NCBI RefSeq assembly: GCF_038397745.1
Contig: NZ_CP151636.1
Location: 2,232,001 to 2,296,000 of the forward strand
Direction: 5' to 3'
Length of the DNA stretch: 64,000 nucleotides
Source: Microbacterium sp. LWH11-1.2
GTDB lineage: Bacteria > Actinomycetota > Actinomycetes > Actinomycetales > Microbacteriaceae
Part shown: in pieces, positions 50,107 through 62,380 of the stretch
Numbering within the stretch: the first letter of the stretch is position 1
How the letters are laid out: every line of letters begins with the position of its first letter
Position numbers and translations under genes: made by a program
Notes under the pieces: model-generated
Database searches by the model: none
What the model was told of the DNA's origin: nothing
The model's input: only the letters and a program-made list of their open reading frames with translations

Positions 50107-50952
50107 ATGGACGGGCCGGTGCTGAGTGGGGGAGTGATCGTCCTCGTCTCCGTGCTCCTGTGGATGCTCTATCTGCTGCCGTCGTGGCGCGGCCGCTACC
50201 AGTACAACGCCTCGGAGCGGAACGCCGTTCGTCTGAATCAGGCGCTGCGTGTCCTCGCCGAGACGAGCGAGACCCCCGGCGAGGTCCGCTTCGAGCTCAA
50301 CGCGCGGACCGCGCTCGCGCAGCAGAAGCTCGCGAAGCGCGTGCAGTCCGAGCGGGAGTCCGCCGAACTCGAGGCCCTGCGGCAGGAACTCGCGGCGACG
50401 CGCGCCGACCCCGTGATCCGCCGCGCGCGGGCCCGTCGTCGTGTGCGGGTGGTGGCCACGAGTGCGCTTCTGCTCGGACTGGCCGTCGCCGGTCTCGGCG
50501 TCTGGCAGATCCTGGCATCCGGTGCGCAGACGCTCGCATGGATCGGCGGAGCGCTGGTCGTGATCGCCGGCGTGATGCTGCAGCGGATGGCATCCGTGGC
50601 GCAGCGCGCGGTCCGTCGTCCGCAGGTCGTCTCGGAACCCGTCCGGGAGCGCACCGCTCCCGAGCTGCACGATCAGGGGCGCGCGACCTGGACTCCGCGT
50701 CCGCTTCCCGAGCCGCTGGTCACCGTCGCCGGGTCGCGCGCGCAGGCCGCGCGTGCGGAGATCGAGGCGCAGGAGGAGCGTCGCAAGGCGGCCAGGGTCG
50801 CCGCGCTCCGCGAGCGGGCGGAGCAGATGTCCCCGGTCGCTCCTGTGCAGCTGCCGGCCGCGTCGTCGCCCTACGCGAAGATGGGCTTCGTCGACGATGC
50901 CGAGATCGAGGCGCACGTTCGTGAGCTTCTCTCGCGACGCGCTGCCGGCTGA
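50107..50952 (+). CDS. GlpR/SepX-like divisome membrane protein
   Basis: A 281-aa membrane protein. One N-terminal helix (about 6-24), a cytosolic coiled region rich in Ala, Glu and Arg (about 55-110), two further helices (about 119-160), and a long basic tail with coiled-coil character ending VDDAEIEAHVRELLSRRAAG. The galU-rimJ-this gene-tRNA-Ala order is that of SepX in Streptomyces and GlpR in Corynebacterium, membrane receptors in cell division and polar growth. Assignment rests on synteny and architecture, not on alignment. Confidence 0.75.
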   Translation: MDGPVLSGGVIVLVSVLLWMLYLLPSWRGRYQYNASERNAVRLNQALRVLAETSETPGEVRFELNARTALAQQKLAKRVQSERESAELEALRQELAATRADPVIRRARARRRVRVVATSALLLGLAVAGLGVWQILASGAQTLAWIGGALVVIAGVMLQRMASVAQRAVRRPQVVSEPVRERTAPELHDQGRATWTPRPLPEPLVTVAGSRAQAARAEIEAQEERRKAARVAALRERAEQMSPVAPVQLPAASSPYAKMGFVDDAEIEAHVRELLSRRAAG

Positions 50953-51005
50953 GCATCGCGCGACGCGATCCGCCCCCGCGGCGTGATAGCGTAGAAGCCG
51001 TTCAC

Positions 51006-51078
51006 GGGCCTATGGCGCAGTTGGTAGCGCGCCTCGTTCGCATCGAGGAGGTCAGGGGTTCGAATCCCCTTAGGTCCA
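51006..51078 (+). tRNA. tRNA-Ala(CGC)
   Basis: A 73-base tRNA with acceptor stem GGGCCTA/TAGGTCC (one G-T pair), D-arm GCGC/GCGC, anticodon stem CCTCG/CGAGG around TTCGCAT (anticodon CGC, reads GCG), T-arm with TTCGAAT and discriminator A. CCA is not encoded. Followed by a strong terminator. Confidence 0.97.
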
Positions 51079-51085
51079 CCGAACA

Positions 51086-51120
51086 GAAAGCCCCCGGCAC
51101 GCGCCGGGGGCTTTCTTCTT
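51086..51120 (+). terminator. terminator after tRNA-Ala
   Basis: A 13-bp perfect stem GAAAGCCCCCGGC (51086-51098) with its complement (51103-51115), loop ACGC, then a T-rich tail. Typical intrinsic terminator. Confidence 0.92.
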
Positions 51121-51130
51121 TCTCCCGGGC

Positions 51131-51517
51131 TCAGCCCCAGAAGAGGTCCTCTGCGTCCTGGTCCTCGCTGATCAGCCAGATCTCCGCGATCCGATCGCCC
51201 TCGACACGGAACACGTCGACGCCGTGCTGGTCGAGATCGGCAGCGCCTGCGCGCCGGGCGGTGAAGCGCACGGTCGTGGCGACGAGCAGACCGCTCTCCG
51301 TCGCAGACTCGGTCTCGAGCGCGAAGGTGCCGCCGCTCAACTCCATGAATGCACCCAGATGGGCCACGATCGCGTCGGGTCCCACATGATCGCCGGACAG
51401 CCGGTTCGCGCCTGGCTGGTGCCACACGGCATCCTCGGTCAGCACAGCCGCCAACCCCGCCATGTCTCCAGCCGCCACCGCGGCTCCGTAACGTCCCACC
51501 ACATCGATCGCCGACAT
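51131..51517 (-). CDS. SnoaL-like nuclear-transport-factor-2 fold protein
   Basis: A 128-aa cone-shaped (NTF2/SnoaL) protein. The pattern of a helix, a conserved TEDAVWHQPG strand, then VEGDRIAEIWLISEDQ and a Trp near the end is typical. Members act as small-molecule isomerases, hydrolases or binding proteins; no specific substrate is visible. The ATG at 51517 has GGAGG upstream. Divergent from an HxlR regulator, which probably controls it. Confidence 0.85.
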   Translation of the reverse strand: MSAIDVVGRYGAAVAAGDMAGLAAVLTEDAVWHQPGANRLSGDHVGPDAIVAHLGAFMELSGGTFALETESATESGLLVATTVRFTARRAGAADLDQHGVDVFRVEGDRIAEIWLISEDQDAEDLFWG

Positions 51518-51606
51518 GTTCTTCCTCCGCTTCTGCTCGGTACCCTGAGGTTCCACCGTGTCGAGGCGGACATGGTTACTTCAACGTCACCAGGGAGCGG
51601 GATCAC

Positions 51607-51984
51607 ATGACAACCGAGTGGACGGTGTTCTCCGCCCGATGCCCGTCGCGTCGTTCGCTGGCCCGCATCGCGAACAAGTGGACGGCGATGATCGTCGTCC
51701 TGCTCCATGAACGTCCCCGACGCTTCGGGGAGCTTCATCGGGATGTGCAGGGGATCACCAAGAAGGTCCTGGCCGACACTCTCCGCGCGCTGGAGCGCGA
51801 CGGGATGGTCGAGCGCATCGCGCATGCCGACGGCTACGCGCTCTATCGGCTCACGGTTCTCGGCCTCACTCTGCATGAGCCGCTCAGAGCCCTCCAGGTC
51901 TGGGCGGAGTCTCACGTCGAGGACGTGATCGATGCGCAGGAGCGGTACGACGAGGCTCTCGACGACCAGACTCTGGCGCCGTGA
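51607..51984 (+). CDS. HxlR-family transcriptional regulator
   Basis: A 125-aa winged-helix regulator. CPSRRSLARIANKWTAMIVVLL (seen in part) is the family N-terminal signature with the conserved Cys at residue 12; the HTH is in FGELHRDVQGITKKVLADTLRALE. HxlR proteins sense aldehydes or oxidants through that Cys in some members. Divergent from the SnoaL-like gene by about 90 bases, with the shared promoter region between. AGGGAG precedes the ATG. Confidence 0.92.
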   Translation: MTTEWTVFSARCPSRRSLARIANKWTAMIVVLLHERPRRFGELHRDVQGITKKVLADTLRALERDGMVERIAHADGYALYRLTVLGLTLHEPLRALQVWAESHVEDVIDAQERYDEALDDQTLAP

Positions 51985-52510
51985 CGCAGACGCGCCGGGG
52001 AGCACCCCGGCACCGTGAATCAGCGCGACACGCCCGGCGGTCGGGCTGGATTTGCCCGATCCCCGGGATCCGCGTAACTTATTACTTGTTCGCCCCAAAC
52101 GGTTGAGCGGAGGTCCTCGGACCGGCTCCCGTCAAGCATCGAACACCTCCCGAATCCCGAAACTCTCACGAGTCCTCAGGATGAAGGAACTGCCTCGTGC
52201 CCACGAGCATCTCGCCGGAAGGCGATTTGACACCGGGAACGAGATCAGTAAGATAGAGAAGTTGCCCTTCGGGCCTGGCTGTGATGGCTGGGTCGTGGGA
52301 GCATCCGATCCTTGAGAACTCAACAGCGTGCACTTGTCAAATGCCAAATTATCCTCGTTCAGTCGTTTTTCGGCTGGGTGAGAATTCCTTTGGATCAAAG
52401 ACCAGCCCCTTGGGGGTTGGCATTCGGATGAAGTCAGCAATGAATTTGTCTCTTTGGTCAGCATCAAACTCGCTGCGTCATCGTTTTCCCGATGGGGTAT
52501 GCATTTCTTT
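51985..52510 (+). other. rRNA operon leader region
   Basis: A 526-base gene-free stretch before 16S. It contains a promoter (52052-52080), a boxA-like/processing segment with TTGAGAACTCAACAGCGTGC near 52313-52332, and TGTCAAATG (52335-52343), which is perfectly complementary to CATTTGACA in the spacer (54115-54123) and probably forms the pre-16S processing stem. No ORF of note. Confidence 0.7.
52052..52080 (+). promoter_or_regulatory. rRNA operon promoter (P1 candidate)
   Basis: TTGCCC (52052-52057), exactly 17 bases, TAACTT (52075-52080). The leader would be about 425 bases long. Additional promoters closer to 16S are possible but not obvious. Confidence 0.6.
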
Positions 52511-57560
<5,050 letters not shown>

Positions 57561-57662
57561 CACCGTTTGTTGGTGCTACGCGTCCACTGAGTGGTTCTCG
57601 ATGTACGGTCGAGAACCGCATGACAATGACTTTGTTATGTGTTTGATTGAAACATCAATAGT
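57561..57662 (+). other. 23S-5S spacer with pre-23S processing stem
   Basis: CGCGTCCACTG (57579-57589) and GTTCTC (57594-57599) are perfect complements of CAGTGGACGCG and GAGAAC in the 16S-23S spacer, forming a long stem that brackets 23S for RNase III. Confidence 0.75.
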
Positions 57663-57781
57663 GTTTCGGCGGCCATAGCGTGAGGGAAACGCCCGGTTAC
57701 ATTCCGAACCCGGAAGCTAAGCCTCACAGCGCCGATGGTACTGCAGGGGGGACCCTGTGGGAGAGTAGGACACCGCCGGAC
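57663..57781 (+). rRNA. 5S ribosomal RNA
   Basis: About 119 bases. Contains CGGCGGCCATAGCG near the 5' end, the conserved CCGAACCCGGAAGCTAAGC block and GGGAGAGTAGGACACCGCCG at the 3' end, which closes the terminal helix. Ends are estimated. Confidence 0.95.
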
Positions 57782-57791
57782 TTCTTTTAGA

Positions 57792-57825
57792 CAAGAAAGC
57801 CACCCAATGCTGGGTGGCTTTCTTG
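57792..57825 (+). terminator. rRNA operon terminator
   Basis: A 15-bp perfect stem CAAGAAAGCCACCCA (57792-57806) with its complement (57811-57825), loop ATGC. It follows 5S by 10 bases. It may also stop the convergent lipoprotein gene. Confidence 0.92.
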
Positions 57826-57836
57826 CGTTAACGCGA

Positions 57837-58247
57837 TCATTCGAACTGCTCCCATTCCGGGCAGCCATCCGTGTGGAACGTGACGTACTCCGGGACGTCG
57901 GTCAGGAATGCGTACGCGCCCTGGTTCTCGACGACGATCCCGCCGCTCTCGTCCTGGATGCTCCACGTGCAGCCGTCCGGGACCGGTGCAGGTTCCCCGT
58001 GCATCTGGAATCCGCCGTACGGGATGTCGCCTCCGATCGTGTACACGCCCGTCCCCGCGACGGTGATGCCGGCACTGTCCTCGGCTGCGGCGTCGTCTTC
58101 GGCGGCCGGTGCCTGCTCCGCGGACGATGGCTCGTCCGCATCGTCGGGCGCTGTCGGTTCCGGCGTCCCGACTCCGCACGCCGACAGCGCGAGCGCGGTC
58201 AAGACGACGATGCCTCCGGCAATGGATCTCCTTCGTGTCGTGTGCAT
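57837..58247 (-). CDS. putative lipoprotein
   Basis: A 136-aa exported protein. The signal peptide ends in the lipobox LSAC (about residues 21-24), so the mature N-terminal Cys should be lipidated and anchored on the membrane. A Glu/Asp/Ala-rich linker follows, then a small beta domain with GVYTIGGDIPYGGFQMHGE, a pattern seen repeatedly in actinobacterial secreted proteins of unknown role. Two Cys in the domain may pair. ATG at 58247 has GGAGGGAG upstream. Function unknown. Confidence 0.8.
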   Translation of the reverse strand: MHTTRRRSIAGGIVVLTALALSACGVGTPEPTAPDDADEPSSAEQAPAAEDDAAAEDSAGITVAGTGVYTIGGDIPYGGFQMHGEPAPVPDGCTWSIQDESGGIVVENQGAYAFLTDVPEYVTFHTDGCPEWEQFE

Positions 58248-58365
58248 GACGACTCCCTCCTCAGCCCGACTCCCGGGCTCTCCCGTTCTCATGGTGCTCG
58301 TCATGCGCTGTTGCGGGCCATGGGGGAATCGAGCTATTCACCCGGCCGGGGGATACCATGACGCC

Positions 58366-59976
58366 ATGTCTCGCGCTGCCCGTCTCGACGCGCTTCTTCG
58401 GCAGCTCGTCGTCGTCGACGCAGTGCCTCCTGAGCTGTACCGCGACCCGGCGGGCTCGTCGGACGTCGCCTTCGACAGCGCGCTCGCGGCACTCGCTGCA
58501 GTGTGGGCGGGGCAGTTCGGCATCGCCGCTCCCTTGGCGACGGTGGCTCGTCGTGCTGCAGACGACCCCGACACCGTGGTCTTCGCCGAGAGCGTGTGCG
58601 GACTCGTCCGGGCAGGGACGCCCATGTCGGCTCCGCCCGAAGAGTTCGCGTCCGCCGCGCGGGTCTCCGCGGGCATCGCGAGCGAGCTCCGCCTGCCCCT
58701 CTGCGCTCTTCTCGCCGAAGCGGCTCTCGCGGAGGCGCGCCTCGATATCGCGGAAGGGCTTCTCTCGGTCGTCCCTCCCCGCACGGCGCTGTTCGGTCGA
58801 CGGGATCACCCGTTCCTGACCGTCATCCGCTGCTTCGTGGCGAGGGTGCGGCTGTTCAGCGGCGATGTGAGCGGCGCCGCCGACGAGGCGGCGCAGGCGT
58901 GCGCGGGTGCCGGGACGGAGGCGGAGCGGATCTTCGCGACCGCGACCGCGGCGGTCATCGACGGGAGTGCCGGACGGCGGCAGGAGGCGCGGGCGGCGGT
59001 GAGCGGCATCCTCGCACGGGACATCGCGCCGGTGAACGCGTTGATGAGCGGGGCGTTCCTGCTCGCGAGCTACGCGGCGATCGTCGGCGACGACGTGCGG
59101 ACCTCCGCGGTCGCCGTGCTGCGGGCATCCGTGGATCCCTCCTTCGGACAGGTGCGGATCGTCGATCGCGCGATCTGCCTCGAGATCCTGACCAGGGCCG
59201 CCGTCGACGCGGGCGACCTCGACGCTGCTCGCTCCTGGCAGCTGCGCGCTGCTCCGCTCGCTGAGCACCCGAGCGCGAGCTCGACGGTCGAGCGGATCGC
59301 GAGCCGGGTGTCGCTCCTCGCCGGCGATGCCGAGCGTGCGCTCGAGGAGGCAATGCGATCGGTCGCTCTCGCTGAGAGCGCGCGGCGCGCATTGGAGGCA
59401 GCAGAGGGTGAGATCCTCGCGGCCCGCGCCAGGATCTCCCTGCGCGAACGAGGAGCGGCCGCACGGCGACTGGCGGATGTCGTGACCGATGCGGATGCAC
59501 ACGGCTTCGGCGCCGTGCGCCGGTCGGCGTCCCGCGAGCTCCGGTCGGTGGGCAGGCGCCTCCCTCCGGACACGCGCCGCGGGTGGGAGGGGCTGTCCGC
59601 CCGTGAACAGGGCATCGCGCTGCTCATCTCCGAGGGGCGCAGCAACGCGCAGATCGCGTCGTCCGAGTTCCTGTCCGAGCACACGGTGCGCATCCATGTC
59701 TCGCGGGTGCTCCATGCCTTCGGGGTCCCGACGCGGGTGGGTGTGGCGTCGGCGTTGGGAGCAGCCTCCGCGGCTGCCGGACCCGAGCCGCTGACGGTGC
59801 GCCAGCAGCAGATCGTCGCCCTCATCACGAGCGGTGCGACGAACCGCTCGATCGCGGAGCGGCTCGAGGTGAGCGAGTCGACGGTCGAGAAGCATGTGAG
59901 TGCGGTGATGCGACGGTGGGAGGTGACATCGCGTTCGGGTATCGCCCGCCGGGCGGCCGGTCAGCACCCCGTCTGA
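58366..59976 (+). CDS. LuxR-family regulator with two tandem HTH domains
   Basis: A 536-aa regulator. The first 400 residues are Ala-rich helices of TPR/MalT-like character, without an obvious ATPase motif. Two LuxR HTH domains follow in tandem: the first around LSAREQGIALLISEGRSNAQI (part) with HTVRIHVSRVLHAFG, the second around LTVRQQQIVALITSGATNRSI (part) with STVEKHVSAVMRRW. A double HTH is rare and could allow one chain to bind two half-sites. Start at 58366 chosen from the conserved beginning MSRAARLDALL. No target is evident; the divergent lipoprotein gene is the nearest candidate. Confidence 0.85.
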   Translation: MSRAARLDALLRQLVVVDAVPPELYRDPAGSSDVAFDSALAALAAVWAGQFGIAAPLATVARRAADDPDTVVFAESVCGLVRAGTPMSAPPEEFASAARVSAGIASELRLPLCALLAEAALAEARLDIAEGLLSVVPPRTALFGRRDHPFLTVIRCFVARVRLFSGDVSGAADEAAQACAGAGTEAERIFATATAAVIDGSAGRRQEARAAVSGILARDIAPVNALMSGAFLLASYAAIVGDDVRTSAVAVLRASVDPSFGQVRIVDRAICLEILTRAAVDAGDLDAARSWQLRAAPLAEHPSASSTVERIASRVSLLAGDAERALEEAMRSVALAESARRALEAAEGEILAARARISLRERGAAARRLADVVTDADAHGFGAVRRSASRELRSVGRRLPPDTRRGWEGLSAREQGIALLISEGRSNAQIASSEFLSEHTVRIHVSRVLHAFGVPTRVGVASALGAASAAAGPEPLTVRQQQIVALITSGATNRSIAERLEVSESTVEKHVSAVMRRWEVTSRSGIARRAAGQHPV

Positions 59977-59997
59977 GCGCGACGGGCCTGATCCCGC

Positions 59998-60786
59998 TCA
60001 TCGCCTCAACCGGGATTCCAGGACGGATGCCGTGGCCGTCACGGCATCCGCCAGCGCGCGCTCGTCCCGCTCCTCGCCGGCCCAGGTGACCGCGACGGCA
60101 GCCACCGGCCATCCGGCCTGATCGCGCACCGCGACGCCCACCGAGCGCAGGCCCGCCGCCACTTCGCTGTCCTCCGTCGCGTAGCCGCGCGAGCGGACCT
60201 CCCGGAGCAGCTCGCGCAACTCTGCGGGACGACGAGGTCCGAGTCCGGTGCGGTCGGGGAAAGCGGAGGCGCTCGGGTAGAGCGCGCGCACCTGCTCGCG
60301 GGGGAGCACGGCGAGCATCGCCCGCCCGCTGGCCGTGAGATGTGCGGGGAGACGTACGCCGACGTCGGTGATCAGCGCCGGCCGCCGCGGCGCGCGCTCC
60401 TCGACGATGTACAGCACGTCGCCTCCGCTCATCACCGCGAGGTGCGCGCTCTCACCCAGACGATCGGACAGCGCGGCGACCAGGGGGCGTCCGAGGCGGG
60501 CGAGCGGCTGCTGTCGTGTGTAGCCTCCGGCCAGCTCGAAGGCGGAGGTGCCGAGGCCCCACCGATGCTCCTCCTGGAAGTGCAGCACGAAACCGTGGGT
60601 CGAGAGCGTGGTGAGCAGGTGATACACGGTCGATCGGGGGAGCGACAGCTCACGGGCGATCGCGGAGGCGGCGACCGGCGCCGGGCGACCCGCCAGATAG
60701 CTCAGGATCCGCAGGGTGTTCTCGGCCGCCGGCACCTGAGGTGCGCCGCTCCCTGAGGCTTGCGAACTGTCTGGGATCACAGACAC
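59998..60786 (-). CDS. IclR-family regulator of the hut genes
   Basis: A 262-aa regulator with an N-terminal winged HTH (ENTLRILSYL, ELSLPRSTVYHLLTTL) and a C-terminal IclR effector domain (about 90-255). GTG start at 60786. It is divergent from hutH with 52 bases between, a standard place for the repressor or activator of histidine use in Actinobacteria. The effector is probably histidine or urocanate, which is inferred. Confidence 0.9.
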   Translation of the reverse strand: MSVIPDSSQASGSGAPQVPAAENTLRILSYLAGRPAPVAASAIARELSLPRSTVYHLLTTLSTHGFVLHFQEEHRWGLGTSAFELAGGYTRQQPLARLGRPLVAALSDRLGESAHLAVMSGGDVLYIVEERAPRRPALITDVGVRLPAHLTASGRAMLAVLPREQVRALYPSASAFPDRTGLGPRRPAELRELLREVRSRGYATEDSEVAAGLRSVGVAVRDQAGWPVAAVAVTWAGEERDERALADAVTATASVLESRLRR

Positions 60787-60806
60787 AGCATGTCATGATC
60801 CGCTGT
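60785..60806. promoter_or_regulatory. candidate IclR operator
   Basis: Inverted repeat ACAGC, 12 bases, GCTGT, at the start codon of the regulator and 33 bases upstream of hutH. The only clear dyad in the 52-base divergent gap. Confidence 0.4.
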
Positions 60807-60838
60807 CGCCGTCGACGCTGCGGGTGTGGAATCGGAAT

Positions 60839-62380
60839 ATGAGTGATCTCGCCCCTGTTCTCGTCGGTGCCCGGCCGCTGACGCCCGCCGAAGTGGTCGC
60901 CGTCGCCCGGCACGGCGCGCCCGTCACGCTCGATCCCGCGGCCCTCGAGCGCGTCGCCGAGACGCGCCGGGTCATCGACGGACTCGCCGCCGACCCCGAC
61001 CCCCACTACGGCGTCTCCACCGGATTCGGCGCGCTGGCGACCACCTTCATCGCGCCCGACCGGCGACTGCAGCTGCAGGCCAGCCTGATCCGCTCGCACG
61101 CGGCGGGCACCGGCACCGAGGTCGAACGCGAGGTCACGCGCGGTCTTCAGCTGCTGCGCCTGCAGACACTGGCATCGGGTCGCACGGGGGTGCGTCCCGT
61201 CGTCGTCGAGACCTACGCGGGTCTGCTCAACGCCGGGATCGCCCCGGTCGTGCGCGAGTACGGCTCCCTCGGATGCTCCGGCGACCTCGCCCCACTCGCG
61301 CACATCGCGCTCGCGGCGATGGGAGAAGGACAGGTCCGCACGGCGGACGGTCAGCTCGTCGACGCCGCTGCGGCGCTGGCCGCGGCCGGCCTCGAGCCGC
61401 TGACGCTCGTGGAGAAGGAGGGGCTCGCCCTCATCAACGGCACCGACGGCATGCTCGGGATGCTCCTGCTCGCACTGCACGACCTCGAGACGCTGCTCCT
61501 GACCGCCGACATGGCGGCGGCGATGTCGGTCGAGTCGCAGCTCGGCACCGATGCGGTGTTCGCGGCCGACCTCATGGCCCTGCGCCCGCAGACGGGGCAG
61601 GCCGTGTCGGCGGGCCACCTGCGGTCGTTCCTCGGCGACTCGCCCATCGTGCACAGCCACAAGGGCCCGGAGGACGGACGGGTCCAGGACGCCTACTCGC
61701 TGCGCTGCTCGCCGCAGGTGCACGGTGCCGCCCGCGACACGATGGGCTACGCGTCGACCATCGCCGAGCGCGAGCTCGCCAGCGTGATCGACAACCCCGT
61801 CATCACCGTCGACGGCCGCATCGAGTCCAACGGCAACTTCCACGGAGCGCCGGTCGCCGCGGTTCTGGACTTCCTCGCCATCTCGGTCGCCGACGTCGCC
61901 TCGGTCTCCGAGCGCCGCACCGATCGAGCGCTCGACCCCGCCCGCAGCCACGGGCTGCCGCCCTTCCTCGCCGACGAGGTCGGCGTCGACTCCGGCCTCA
62001 TGATCGCGCAGTACGCGGCCGCGGGGATCGTGTCCGAGCTCAAGCGCCTGGCGGTGCCGGCATCCGTCGACTCGATCCCGTCGTCGGCGATGCAGGAAGA
62101 CCACGTCTCGATGGGGTGGGCCGCTGCCCGCAAACTCCGTCGTGCGATCGACGGACTCGGGCGCGTGCTCGCGATCGAGATCCTCACCGGCGCTCGTGCG
62201 CTCGACCTGCGAGCCCCTCTGCAGGCCGGACCCGCCACCGGCGCCGTCCGCGACCTCGTCCGCACCGTGGCCGCAGGCCCCGGCCCAGATCGCTTCCTCT
62301 CTCCCGAGATGGAGGCCGTCACCGAACTCGTCCAGTCGGGCGCCGTCGCCCGTATCGCAAAGGAGCACTCCCATGGCTGA
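60839..62380 (+). CDS. hutH: histidine ammonia-lyase
   Basis: A 513-aa enzyme that converts histidine to urocanate and ammonia, the first step of histidine use. The MIO cofactor forms from the triad Cys-Ser-Gly in [15 protein letters not shown]. Cys replaces the usual Ala, as in Streptomyces enzymes from memory. The catalytic Tyr lies in HYGVSTGFG and the conserved block is [12 protein letters not shown] at 60839 chosen over an in-frame GTG 15 bases upstream. It overlaps hutU by 8 bases. Confidence 0.95.
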   Translation: MSDLAPVLVGARPLTPAEVVAVARHGAPVTLDPAALERVAETRRVIDGLAADPDPHYGVSTGFGALATTFIAPDRRLQLQASLIRSHAAGTGTEVEREVTRGLQLLRLQTLASGRTGVRPVVVETYAGLLNAGIAPVVREYGSLGCSGDLAPLAHIALAAMGEGQVRTADGQLVDAAAALAAAGLEPLTLVEKEGLALINGTDGMLGMLLLALHDLETLLLTADMAAAMSVESQLGTDAVFAADLMALRPQTGQAVSAGHLRSFLGDSPIVHSHKGPEDGRVQDAYSLRCSPQVHGAARDTMGYASTIAERELASVIDNPVITVDGRIESNGNFHGAPVAAVLDFLAISVADVASVSERRTDRALDPARSHGLPPFLADEVGVDSGLMIAQYAAAGIVSELKRLAVPASVDSIPSSAMQEDHVSMGWAAARKLRRAIDGLGRVLAIEILTGARALDLRAPLQAGPATGAVRDLVRTVAAGPGPDRFLSPEMEAVTELVQSGAVARIAKEHSHG

